A stretch of 64,000 nt of DNA from Companilactobacillus heilongjiangensis (GTDB lineage Bacteria; Bacillota; Bacilli; Lactobacillales; Lactobacillaceae), in contig NZ_CP012559.1 in the NCBI RefSeq assembly GCF_000831645.3, positions 1-64,000 of the forward strand, given 5' to 3'. The notes beneath the pieces are model-generated. The model worked only from the letters and a program-made list of their open reading frames with translations, did not search any database and was not told the origin of the DNA. The position numbers and the translations under genes were made by a program. This document shows, one piece after another, positions 18,245-27,622 of this stretch (position 1 is the first letter of the stretch; each line of letters opens with the position of its first letter).

Positions 18245-18353
18245 TATTTCAATAGACGGAAGCGACTTAATAATATATTTAATATCAGCTTGAAACATAT
18301 GTTTGACTAAACTAATATTAGGAATGAGTATAAGAGAATACGGAGGGTTTATT

Positions 18354-19487
18354 TTGAAAAAGAGTACATCATTACTATTAAGTGGAGTTTTGGTTTCAGG
18401 TATGGTACTTGGAACAATTGTTACGCCCGCAACAGTTCACGCATCAGACGATGCAGCTGCCGTTACACAAGCTGATAAAGATGTTACAAATTCAGTGACT
18501 TATTATGATAGAGCAGGGGTTCAGCTGCCAATACCCCCAACTAAAGTAACTGGTACTGTGGGAGCTCCTATTACAACGGTTCCAGATGGCTATACTTTAA
18601 TTGATGGTGAAAAACCAGTTTTTACAGATAGTAGTACAGGTAGTGTTGGCGTTGAAATTACACCAATGATTTCTGTCAAAGTTAACTTTGTTGACCAAAA
18701 CAATGGCCTAGTTAAGACAGAAACAATTAACGGTGGCGATGGTAATGCCTACACATTTTCAACATTACCTGCCGGTTGCTCATGGCCAAAGGATGCCAAT
18801 AAGACAATTACTTTGGAAGCAGGCAAGGAATATAACGTTCCTGTTGACAGACAAGTTTCAAATACAGTGATTTTCAAAACTTCTGACGCAACTGAAGCCG
18901 GAAGAACTCAAGTATTCGGTGATAAAGTCGGTGACAAAGTAACTTTGACTGCTGATCAAATCCCTGCAGGTTACACAGTTATCAGTAATGACCTAACACT
19001 TCAAAGTGATGGCAATACACAAATGATTACCGTTACTAAGAATGTTGAAGGTATCACACCATTTACCGCTACAGTAAGAGTTGGAAAGTCCGCTACAACG
19101 TTGTATACCGTTGATGGCAAGGCTATTACGAGTCGTTTATTGGGGGCAAACAGTGATTGGAAGACAGCCAACAAACTAGTTCTTAATGGCAAAGCTTATT
19201 ATCAAGTCGCTACAACAGAATGGGTTCCAGCTGATAAAGTAACTGTAGTTTCACAAACAAACGAAAATACTGATACTAATTCAACTGCTGAAAAAGCTGA
19301 CAGAAAGACTGTTACAACTAAGAATGTTGACTACACACCACTTTATGATGGCAATGGTAAACAAGTAAGTAACCGTGGTTTGGGTAAGAGCTCAGCCTGG
19401 GCTACTGATCAAATGCAAACAATCAATAATGTTAAATATTATCGTGTCGCAACAAATGAATGGCTAAAAGCTTCAGATATTGCCTAA
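18354..19487 (+). CDS. secreted wall protein with two C-terminal SLAP-like repeats
   Basis: A 377-residue exported protein. The signal peptide (KKSTSLLLSGVLVSGMVLG...HA) is clear. The middle has MucBP-like beta segments (VKVNFVDQNNGLVKTETI). Two ~60-residue C-terminal repeats have the pattern LYxxxGKxxxxRxLGxxSxW...YYxVATxEW, like the SLAP domain that binds lactobacillal cell walls without a covalent anchor. TTG 18354 is chosen for the GGAGG upstream and the fit of the signal peptide. It is a paralogue of the next gene. Function beyond wall binding is unknown. Confidence 0.75.
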   Translation: MKKSTSLLLSGVLVSGMVLGTIVTPATVHASDDAAAVTQADKDVTNSVTYYDRAGVQLPIPPTKVTGTVGAPITTVPDGYTLIDGEKPVFTDSSTGSVGVEITPMISVKVNFVDQNNGLVKTETINGGDGNAYTFSTLPAGCSWPKDANKTITLEAGKEYNVPVDRQVSNTVIFKTSDATEAGRTQVFGDKVGDKVTLTADQIPAGYTVISNDLTLQSDGNTQMITVTKNVEGITPFTATVRVGKSATTLYTVDGKAITSRLLGANSDWKTANKLVLNGKAYYQVATTEWVPADKVTVVSQTNENTDTNSTAEKADRKTVTTKNVDYTPLYDGNGKQVSNRGLGKSSAWATDQMQTINNVKYYRVATNEWLKASDIA

Positions 19488-19502
19488 ATTAATTGCAGAA
19501 AT

Positions 19503-19539
19503 GACTGTGAATCGATTTATGATTCATGGTCTTTTTTTT
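19503..19539 (+). terminator. intrinsic terminator
   Basis: GACTGTGAATC pairs with GATTCATGGTC, followed by T7. Confidence 0.85.
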
Positions 19540-19835
19540 ATCCCAAAATCGACTTAGTAAAGAAAATTTACAATTTTCATAATGATTTGGTGAATGTTAC
19601 CAATACATTATTTTTAGATTAAAATAATCTGATAAATTGACGCTTACATAATTAAAATATTACGAATTTATAAAAATAAGCTAGTTAAATATAATTACCT
19701 AATTTTAGCTAAATTAATAAAAAACTCAACTAAATTTAAATATGTGATTTATTTATTGCTAAAATATTTTGGATATAATATATTGTTCTTGCCTTATTGA
19801 ATGTAAGGAATAATTTTTTTTCGGAGGAAAATGAG
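19540..19835 (+). promoter_or_regulatory. AT-rich upstream region of the second wall-protein gene
   Basis: No gene is seen. TATAAT at 19774-19779 is the likely -10; no clear -35 is found. The region is extremely AT-rich, typical of strong surface-protein promoters. Confidence 0.4.
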
Positions 19836-21047
19836 ATGAAATTAGGGAAGAGCTTAATTATTACAGGTTTATTGTTTTCAAGTATTCTAGGTAGTGTGAA
19901 TGTGGGTAGCATTACTGCCATGGCTGCTGATGGTGGAGCAACACCACCCGTAATATCTCCAGCACCAGAAACAAGGGAAATTAGTGTGCATTATATTGAT
20001 GCAGATGGAAAGCAAATTACAGATGGTGAATTTTTATGGTCGGCTAAAAGATCTATTTATGTTACACCGGATGCTACTAAGTTCTCCGTCAGTAAATTGA
20101 ATTTACCAGAAAACTACAAATTGGCTGTTGATTCAACCGATATCAACATTGCATCTGATGTGAATGGCTTAGATGTTAAGGTTGTCAATGTACCTAGAGT
20201 TACGGTAGACGTCGAATATCCCAAAGGAACAACAGATAAGACGTTGCCAGACAAGCTCAACTTAATAGATGTAACAAAACAGGTTAGAGCAGGCAATGTA
20301 ACTCTTCCTGAAGGATATGAAATTTTGGACTATAAAAATGGTAAAGTAACACTTCAAAAAGTTAATAATTCTGAAGTGCAAATTATTTTTGTTGATGAAA
20401 ATAATAAACAAGTTAAGACTGATAGCTTGAAGAATAAGAATATTCTGGAGACTGTTTCTGCTAGAGAAGTTACAGCTCCCGAAGGATATACTGTTATACC
20501 TGATCAAAATGCGGTTATTGCTTCTCAAACCAACGGTGGAGTTACATCATATGCGGCAATCATCAACGTTAAAAAGAATGCACCTACTGCCACTCATAAT
20601 GGAAGTAATACCTCAGTTAAACATGGTAGTCATGGTGGTTATGTCTCACAAAAAGTTCGTGTTTCGTTTGTAGATCAAGATGGTGATGAAGTAGGTTACC
20701 AACAACTAAATGGTAAAGCAAGTTTTGATACAAAAATTTCAGCACCAGCTGGCTATTCATTTGTAAATGCTAACGAAGCAAACATCAAGTTTGATAAGAG
20801 TGGCAACAAGGACCTTAAACTTAAGGTTACAAAGAACAGACCAGTTTCAACTATGGAAGAAGGCATTGTTACAACAAACAGTGGTGACTTCAAACACCTT
20901 TACACTATTGAAGGTAAAGATATTACAAACCGTGGTTTAAGTGGTGATTCAAAGTGGTACACAGACCAATACGCAACAATCAACGGTGAAAAAATGTTCC
21001 GTGTAGCAACTAACGAATGGGTTAAAGCTACTGACGTTTATAAATAA
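19836..21047 (+). CDS. secreted wall protein with one C-terminal SLAP-like repeat
   Basis: A 403-residue exported protein. The signal peptide ends near ITAMAADGG. Several MucBP-like beta units follow (REISVHYIDADGKQI, VQIIFVDENNKQVK, VRVSFVDQDGDEVG), then a Ser/His/Gly linker and one wall-binding repeat (LYTIEGKDITNRGLSGDSKW...FRVATNEWVKA). ATG 19836 follows GGAGG by seven bases. It shares its architecture with the upstream gene and is probably a tandem paralogue. No sortase motif is seen, so attachment should be non-covalent. Confidence 0.75.
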   Translation: MKLGKSLIITGLLFSSILGSVNVGSITAMAADGGATPPVISPAPETREISVHYIDADGKQITDGEFLWSAKRSIYVTPDATKFSVSKLNLPENYKLAVDSTDINIASDVNGLDVKVVNVPRVTVDVEYPKGTTDKTLPDKLNLIDVTKQVRAGNVTLPEGYEILDYKNGKVTLQKVNNSEVQIIFVDENNKQVKTDSLKNKNILETVSAREVTAPEGYTVIPDQNAVIASQTNGGVTSYAAIINVKKNAPTATHNGSNTSVKHGSHGGYVSQKVRVSFVDQDGDEVGYQQLNGKASFDTKISAPAGYSFVNANEANIKFDKSGNKDLKLKVTKNRPVSTMEEGIVTTNSGDFKHLYTIEGKDITNRGLSGDSKWYTDQYATINGEKMFRVATNEWVKATDVYK

Positions 21048-21068
21048 CATTTTCAAAATTGAGTAAAG

Positions 21069-21102
21069 AAAAACGCAATCCAAAATCTGGATTGCGTTTT
21101 TT
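21069..21102. terminator. bidirectional intrinsic terminator
   Basis: AAAAACGCAATCC pairs with GGATTGCGTTTTT between convergent genes. Confidence 0.9.
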
Positions 21103-21110
21103 AATATCCT

Positions 21111-21860
21111 CTAGAAGTACTGCAACAAGTCAGCCTCAGTTAACTTATTCTTTTCTTCCTGATTCAAATCTAAAATAATTTCACCTTTCTTCAAAACAAC
21201 CAAACGATTGCCATATTGCAATGCGTCCGAAAGGTCATGTGTAATCATCATACAAGTCAGTTCTTTTTCCAAAATGATACGATTAGTTAATGCCATCAAG
21301 TCTTTGCTTGTTTGTGGATCCAGAGCCGCTGTATGTTCATCTAACAGCAGTAATTCAGGCTTCTGGATAATTGCCATTAAGAAACTCAACGTCTGTCTTT
21401 GACCACCTGAGAGCTTTTCAGTAAATGTATTCAAGCGATTATCCAATGTTGGCAAGTTTGAAATTAATTTTTTGAATTCTTCCATATGGTCATTTAATTT
21501 ACGTAATCTTAAACGTCTGGGTAAGCCACGTCTTTTGGCCAACAATAGATTTTCAGCCACGGTCATTCTGGGAGCTGTACCAGATTTTGGATCCTGATAA
21601 ACTCGGCTGATGTGACGGCTACGTTTGGCTAAGTTTTCGCCGGTAATGTCGTCGCCATTTAACAAAATTTTGCCCGATGTTAGTTGGTTAGTTCCGGTAA
21701 TAGCGTCCAATAATGTTGATTTACCAGCACCATTTGTTCCGAGGACAACTAAGAAATCTTTGGGATTAATGGTTAAATTAATGTTATTTAAAATGTTTAA
21801 ATTGTCATCGTCGTTGTAAATAGTTTTAACGGCGTCTTTAATTTCTAGTAATGGTTTCAT
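21111..21860 (-). CDS. ABC transporter ATP-binding protein (TrpZ/YtrE-like importer group)
   Basis: A 249-residue ATPase. Walker A GTNGAGKST, signature LSGGQRQTLSF, Walker B LLLLDEHTAALD and H-loop MITHD are intact. It forms a three-gene importer with the permease and binding protein, each overlapping by four bases (ATGA type). The EHTAALDP motif is typical of the ATPase partnered with TrpX-type binding proteins. The assumed cargo is tryptophan or a related aromatic, by family comparison only. Confidence 0.85.
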   Translation of the reverse strand: MKPLLEIKDAVKTIYNDDDNLNILNNINLTINPKDFLVVLGTNGAGKSTLLDAITGTNQLTSGKILLNGDDITGENLAKRSRHISRVYQDPKSGTAPRMTVAENLLLAKRRGLPRRLRLRKLNDHMEEFKKLISNLPTLDNRLNTFTEKLSGGQRQTLSFLMAIIQKPELLLLDEHTAALDPQTSKDLMALTNRIILEKELTCMMITHDLSDALQYGNRLVVLKKGEIILDLNQEEKNKLTEADLLQYF

Positions 21861-22747
21861 TTCGTTTTAACCCCGTTTCTCAAAGTATGTAGGAATTGTG
21901 CTCGAATTGTTGGTAATGCCAAGCAAAGAGCCAAGATGATAGCTGAAATAAGTTTCAAATCGTTGGTGTTGAAGCCTAATTGTAATACGATCATCAAAAT
22001 TAAACGGTAGACGATACTACCAATGACAATGGTAATCAGACGAACGCTCAATGGAACGTCAGGGTAGATAACTTCACCGATAATGATGGCAGAAAGTCCG
22101 ATAACGATGACACCGATACCCATGTTGACGTCGGCGAAACCATTCTGTTGGGCAATCAAGCCACCAGTTAAAGCAACGATTCCGTTAGAAACCATCAAGC
22201 CGATAAATTTCATGACGGTTGTATTGATACCAAGGGATGCGGCCATTGTTTCGTTATCACCAGTTGCGATAACAGCCTGACCTTTTTCAGTGTTTAAAAA
22301 GATAATTAATAGGAAGATTATTAAAGCAATAATAACGATACCTAAGATGATGCCGTTAAAGTTGGTTGGTAATTTATCTAAACCGAATTGGTTAAAGATA
22401 TTAGTTGATTTAGTTAGTGACATGTTGGCTTTACCCAAGATTCTCAAGTTGATTGAGTAAAGGGCAGTCATTGTTAGGATTCCAGCTAGCAGAATGGGAA
22501 CGTTGAGTTTAGCGTAGAGAAATGCGGTCGCAAATCCGGCTAAACAACCAAAGATAAAGGCAATCAAGAGTGAATAAAGTGTTGAGTGACCGCTTTGAAT
22601 CAAGCTGATAGCAGTGACGGCACCTAATGGGAAACTTCCTTCAACGGTCATATCAGGAAAGTCCAAAATCCGAAAGGTAATGAATAACCCGATGGCCATG
22701 ATGGACCAGATGAAACCTTGACTTATAGTAGATACGATTAAATTCAT
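21857..22747 (-). CDS. ABC transporter permease (TrpY-like, branched-chain-type fold)
   Basis: A 296-residue membrane protein with about eight hydrophobic segments. RILDFPDMTVEGSFPLGAV, ATGDNETMAASLGINT and NGIVALTGGLIAQQNGFADVNMG are characteristic of the permease group paired with TrpX/ABC-SBP proteins. It overlaps both neighbours, so the three proteins should be made together. Confidence 0.87.
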   Translation of the reverse strand: MNLIVSTISQGFIWSIMAIGLFITFRILDFPDMTVEGSFPLGAVTAISLIQSGHSTLYSLLIAFIFGCLAGFATAFLYAKLNVPILLAGILTMTALYSINLRILGKANMSLTKSTNIFNQFGLDKLPTNFNGIILGIVIIALIIFLLIIFLNTEKGQAVIATGDNETMAASLGINTTVMKFIGLMVSNGIVALTGGLIAQQNGFADVNMGIGVIVIGLSAIIIGEVIYPDVPLSVRLITIVIGSIVYRLILMIVLQLGFNTNDLKLISAIILALCLALPTIRAQFLHTLRNGVKTK

Positions 22748-23751
22748 TTGATGATTTGTCCTTTCTTTTGAGCTTCCTTAACTAGTGAATCTGGGAATTG
22801 AATATTGAGCTTTTGAGCCATCTTTTCGTTGAGCATTAAGTGGCCTTTCTTCATAAATGTAACAGGTGTTGTTGCAGGATCCTCTTTGTGTTCCAAGATG
22901 CGAACGACATGTTTACCAGTTTCTTCACCGAGTTCATATTGGCTGAGTCCGACTGTAGCAAGTCCGCCATCTTTAACCATGGTAGTTGCGGCTGGGAAAA
23001 CAGCAATATTTTGTTTAGCAGCGATGGAAGAAAGCAATTTCATACCAGAGGCCACGGTGTTGTCGGTTGGAACGTAGATTGTTTGAACGCCTTGTGCTAA
23101 AGCTGTTCCGACTTGTTGAATATCGTTAACTGAGTTGATGCTGGAAACCTTAACTGTTAAACCTTGTTTCTTGGCGATTGCTTCCATTTTCTTCATTTGG
23201 CTAGTAGCGGAAGCATCGCTGGATGTATAAATAATACCGATAGATTTTAGATTAGGAATAACTTTTTTCATTAATTCCAATTGAGCTTCTAGTGGAGCTT
23301 GATCAGAAACACCAGTGATATTGCCACCAGGCTTTTGGTTATTGCTGATGATACCAGCGCCTTCTGGGTCAGTGACAGCACCCATGACGATTGGAATTTT
23401 TGAAGTAGCGTTCTTCAATGATTGAACGGAAGGAGTGGCAATTCCGACTGCTACATCAACGTTATCTTGCACGAATTGTTTACTGATAGTTCTTAGATTA
23501 CTTTGATCTCCTTGGGCATTTTGAAATTCAATTTTGACATTCTTGCCATCAATGTAACCATTTTTCTTTAATGTGTCATCAATTCCCTTATTGATTTGGT
23601 CCAAAGCGGGATGTGACATCAGTTGGAGAACCCCAACTTTTGGAATCGCGTTTTGTTTCTGGTCATCAGCGCGTCCGGTATAAAAGTATGCAAAAATTAA
23701 GAACATTGCTAGTGCAATTAGTGTTACGTAAAGTCTTCTCGTATGTTTCAT
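22744..23751 (-). CDS. ABC transporter substrate-binding protein (TrpX/ABC_sub_bind family)
   Basis: A 335-residue extracytoplasmic binding protein held by an N-terminal membrane helix (about residues 7-26); there is no lipobox cysteine. IPKVGVLQLMSHPALDQINKGI, IVMGAVTDPEGAGII and VYVPTDN-type motifs place it in the family PF04392, which includes proposed tryptophan binders. It is first in its operon and is preceded by a transcription attenuator with a leader ORF that contains Trp, which supports but does not prove an aromatic amino-acid cargo. Confidence 0.85.
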   Translation of the reverse strand: MKHTRRLYVTLIALAMFLIFAYFYTGRADDQKQNAIPKVGVLQLMSHPALDQINKGIDDTLKKNGYIDGKNVKIEFQNAQGDQSNLRTISKQFVQDNVDVAVGIATPSVQSLKNATSKIPIVMGAVTDPEGAGIISNNQKPGGNITGVSDQAPLEAQLELMKKVIPNLKSIGIIYTSSDASATSQMKKMEAIAKKQGLTVKVSSINSVNDIQQVGTALAQGVQTIYVPTDNTVASGMKLLSSIAAKQNIAVFPAATTMVKDGGLATVGLSQYELGEETGKHVVRILEHKEDPATTPVTFMKKGHLMLNEKMAQKLNIQFPDSLVKEAQKKGQIIK

Positions 23752-23770
23752 CGTATATATCCCCCAAATT

Positions 23771-23802
23771 AAAAAGGCAACCCCATACAGTGTGGGATTG
23801 CC
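23771..23802 (-). terminator. attenuator terminator before the ABC importer
   Basis: GGCAATCCCA pairs with TGGGGTTGCC (one G-U) around a 7-base loop, followed by T5. It lies about 20 bases upstream of the binding-protein start, so it must be bypassed for expression. Confidence 0.85.
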
Positions 23803-23818
23803 TTAAATAAATAAAATA

Positions 23819-23924
23819 CCCACATGGCTAAATTTGTTAAAAATTTTTCCATGCGGGCTTTGAAATTATCATAGTTTAATAAGCCGACACGGATTCAATC
23901 CTATTCAGACTGAATCCATATCGG
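23819..23924 (-). promoter_or_regulatory. attenuator RNA with mutually exclusive stems
   Basis: Read leftwards: CCGATATGGATTCA (23911-23924) pairs with TGAATCCGTGTCGG (23884-23897), a 14-bp stem. TCGGCTT (23881-23887) can pair either with AGCCGA inside the leader ORF (23939-23944) or with AAGCCCG (23854-23860). CCCGCATGG (23849-23857) pairs with CCATGTGGG (23819-23827). TGTGGG (23819-23824) can instead pair with CCCACA (23791-23796), which would break the terminator. No T-box consensus (TGGNACCGCG) is present. See findings. Confidence 0.65.
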
Positions 23925-23935
23925 ACCAATCTGAG

Positions 23936-23989
23936 TTATCGGCTTTGCCAACGATTATTTACGATGTTTAGAGAATTTAGATTTTTCAT
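23936..23989 (-). CDS. putative 17-residue leader peptide containing Trp
   Basis: The ORF encodes MKNLNSLNIVNNRWQSR and stops. AGGAG lies nine bases before its ATG and a consensus promoter stands upstream. Its 3' end (AGCCGA plus the stop) is one arm of the attenuator. Tryptophan is codon 14, four codons before the stop, a good place for ribosome stalling to change RNA folding. A single Trp codon is weaker evidence than a run, so the sensed amino acid is uncertain. Confidence 0.6.
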   Translation of the reverse strand: MKNLNSLNIVNNRWQSR

Positions 23990-24021
23990 GATGTCTATCT
24001 CCTAACAAATTTGATGTTTCA

Positions 24022-24050
24022 AATATATTTCAACATGACCATCTTGTCAA
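24022..24050 (-). promoter_or_regulatory. sigma-A promoter of the leader/ABC importer operon
   Basis: TTGACA (24045-24050) and TATATT (24022-24027) are separated by 17 bases, reading leftwards, and would start transcription about 30 bases before the leader ATG. Confidence 0.75.
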
Positions 24051-24133
24051 CCTCAAATTTATAATGAAAAAAATATTAAATATTTTCTGCAAAAACATAT
24101 AATGTAGAAAGGGGAGAAATTCGAGGCAAGTTC

Positions 24134-25210
24134 ATGAAAAAAAAATTACGAATACTGTTGCTAGTCGGAGTAATTGTGGCATTTGTCACTGGATTAACAT
24201 ACTTTGACAGCTTCATGTATCACGATCCAATTATCAGGGTTACTCAAGTAAAGCAACTTGATAAGAGTACCTCAACTGACGAATATAAGAATACCGATAC
24301 TCAGATTACACAACGAGTAACGGGTCGTCTCCTGAATACAAATAACAAGGGAAAAACAATTTCCTTCAAGAATACTTACTACAATTCTCAGTTAACAGAT
24401 ATTAAATATACGGCTGGGCAGCAAGTTATTCTTACTAAGAGTGGGCACACTTATATACCAAAAAATGTGAAGCGTGACACGGCACTAGTATTTACTGTTG
24501 GCTTAGTCGTTTTCTTAATGTATTGTATGAAATTCGACCGACGGAAGCTATTTATCAGTATTTTAATTAATGTCATTATTTTTTATGGATTCTTAAATAT
24601 AATTATTAGAACACACAATAGTGTTCTGCTACCGCTGACCGTTATAACGGCGTTATTAATATCGGCAGTGGCGTTATTAGTTATCTTAGGACCGAGCTAT
24701 CAAGCGTTAATGGCGTACTCAAGTACAGTCATTGCAACGACTACAGCTCTAGTCTTGAGCGTCTTTGTATTGTATATGTCTGGTTATAGCGGTGTGCATG
24801 TAGAATTGAATGATTTCGAATTGCAACCGTACAAAGGCGTTTTCTTTGCGCAAGTTATCTTTAGCGTTTTAGGGGTTATTTTGGATGAGACGATGGATAT
24901 TTCTTCATCATTGATTGAAATGAAAAAAGAATTAGCCAATGTTAAAGAAGCAACTTTGTTCAAATCAGGTATCAATATCGGGCGGGAATTGATTGGACCA
25001 TTGATCAATATCCTCTTATTTATCGTGATTGCTGAGAACTTGAATGTGGTTTTATTGTACCTAAGCAATGGCAATTCAATCGGTTATACAGTCGAAATGA
25101 CTTTGGGACTTGGACTGACACAACTTTTAATCAGTGCCATTGGAATTATTTTGACAGTTCCGGTGACGAGTTTTATTGCCAGTAAAGTAATTACAAAGAG
25201 GGTGAAATAA
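24134..25210 (+). CDS. YibE/F family membrane protein (first of a pair)
   Basis: A 358-residue membrane protein. An N-terminal anchor is followed by an extracellular-looking beta domain (about residues 30-115: RVTGRLLNTNNKGKTISFKNTY) and about seven to eight hydrophobic helices. GVILDETMDISSSLIEMK and KSGINIGRELIGPLINILLF are diagnostic of YibE/F proteins, whose function is unknown. The stop overlaps the start of the second member by one base, so the two probably form a complex. Confidence 0.8.
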   Translation: MKKKLRILLLVGVIVAFVTGLTYFDSFMYHDPIIRVTQVKQLDKSTSTDEYKNTDTQITQRVTGRLLNTNNKGKTISFKNTYYNSQLTDIKYTAGQQVILTKSGHTYIPKNVKRDTALVFTVGLVVFLMYCMKFDRRKLFISILINVIIFYGFLNIIIRTHNSVLLPLTVITALLISAVALLVILGPSYQALMAYSSTVIATTTALVLSVFVLYMSGYSGVHVELNDFELQPYKGVFFAQVIFSVLGVILDETMDISSSLIEMKKELANVKEATLFKSGINIGRELIGPLINILLFIVIAENLNVVLLYLSNGNSIGYTVEMTLGLGLTQLLISAIGIILTVPVTSFIASKVITKRVK

Positions 25211-25962
25211 TGCTGTATTTATTTTTGACCTTCGTTGTCTTACTACTGTTGGTCACAGGTACACGTGGATTCACATTATTGTTTGGTTTAGGAATAAATG
25301 TTTTCTCAATCATTGCGCTATTGATACTGATTGCGGACGGCTTCAATGCGTTGATTACAACATGTATCATTTCAATAATTATTTTGGTAGTGGCAATTTA
25401 TATGAACGTTGATAATCCCAACACTGCCAGTACAGCGTTTAAAACTTCCTTGATGATCATGGTCGTGATTTTGTTGATCATGATTCCTTTGGAATATTGG
25501 GCCAGTGCTCAAGGGATGGCAGCGGAAAATCAAGATGAGCTCGAAGGATTCTCTTTGGCAGCCGGAATATCATATCCACAATTAGCAATCTCAATTATTG
25601 TCATCAATAGTTTGGGAGTGATTTCGGAAACAAGTGTCGCAATTACCAGCGGTTTGAATGAAATCGTCGAGAACAAACCAACATTGACACCGTCTGAAAT
25701 TTTCGATGATGGCTTCTCAGTTGGAAATAAAATTTTGAATACACAGACAAATACGTTGCTGTTTAATTTCTTTGCTTCAACATTCCCATTATTTTTCGTT
25801 ATTCATTCATTAGGATATAAATTTACTGAAGTGTTGAACGATAAGTTAGTCGTTGCGGAAATATTAACGACGTTGATTTGTACGATAGGAGTTATTTGGA
25901 CAGTGCCGATAACGTCGTATTTGGTCTATATAAAGGCAAATAATAAAGTGAAAAAGAACTAA
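25210..25962 (+). CDS. YibE/F family membrane protein (second of a pair)
   Basis: A 250-residue multi-pass protein that lacks the extracellular domain of its partner. INSLGVISETSVAITSGLNEIVE corresponds to the family's ILDETMDI region, and SVGNKILNTQTNTLLFNFF to its GREIIG region. It starts within the stop of the preceding gene (A-TAATG), which argues for coupled translation. A strong terminator follows. Function is unknown. Confidence 0.8.
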   Translation: MLYLFLTFVVLLLLVTGTRGFTLLFGLGINVFSIIALLILIADGFNALITTCIISIIILVVAIYMNVDNPNTASTAFKTSLMIMVVILLIMIPLEYWASAQGMAAENQDELEGFSLAAGISYPQLAISIIVINSLGVISETSVAITSGLNEIVENKPTLTPSEIFDDGFSVGNKILNTQTNTLLFNFFASTFPLFFVIHSLGYKFTEVLNDKLVVAEILTTLICTIGVIWTVPITSYLVYIKANNKVKKN

Positions 25963-25973
25963 AAGTTAAACCT

Positions 25974-26020
25974 AAAAAGGTGTTCAATTACTTGATATTA
26001 AAGTAATTGAACACCTTTTT
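25974..26020 (+). terminator. strong intrinsic terminator
   Basis: A perfect 20-bp stem (25974-25993 with 26001-26020) starts with A5 and ends with T5. Confidence 0.92.
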
Positions 26021-26047
26021 GAAATATATTTCACTTTTTGAAAAAGT
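26020..26047. promoter_or_regulatory. two adjacent palindromes, candidate operator of the alpha-glucoside locus
   Basis: TGAAATATATTTCA (26020-26033) is a perfect 14-bp palindrome. ACTTTTTGAAAAAGT (26033-26047) follows directly as a 7-1-7 inverted repeat. TGAAA/TTTCA half-sites resemble those of RpiR-family repressors, and a gene for such a regulator lies in the same locus. Confidence 0.45.
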
Positions 26048-26131
26048 TTTCTATTATCGAAATGCCTCCATTAATGTCTTAGAATCATTGAATTCGAGTA
26101 ATTCTGATGTAATAATGCAGTTGTCAATTGA

Positions 26132-26145
26132 TGAAAGCGCTTTTA
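26132..26145 (+). promoter_or_regulatory. cre-like site before the first GH4 gene
   Basis: TGAAAGCGCTTTTA matches 13 of 14 cre positions, about 40 bp before the start codon. Confidence 0.55.
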
Positions 26146-26167
26146 GAAAAGTTGTCATTCAATATAA

Positions 26168-27526
<1,359 letters not shown>

Positions 27527-27551
27527 TTGATTTTAAGTATTGGTAATTATT

Positions 27552-27594
27552 GAAAGGCTATTTCAACAAGGGTGGAATAAGCCTTTCTTTTTTT
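27552..27594 (+). terminator. intercistronic terminator between GH4 and EIICB genes
   Basis: GAAAGGCT pairs with AGCCTTTC, extended by weaker pairs, followed by T7. It should lower EIICB transcription relative to the hydrolase unless a second promoter exists. Confidence 0.7.
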
Positions 27595-27622
27595 AAATTA
27601 AAAAGAAGTGGGATGAATTACT

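Noticed and set aside
18066-18293. 75-residue ORF similar to one at 57786-58004 (minus)
   Set aside because: Both ORFs lie inside copies B and F of the palindromic element. Their likeness comes from the repeat DNA, and neither has a ribosome site that fits a gene.
20262-20528. 88-residue ORF on the minus strand
   Set aside because: It lies wholly inside the second wall-protein gene and has no recognisable domain.
23771-24000. T-box riboswitch before the ABC importer
   Set aside because: No TGGNACCGCG T-box sequence or specifier-loop layout is seen; a leader ORF with competing stems explains the region better.
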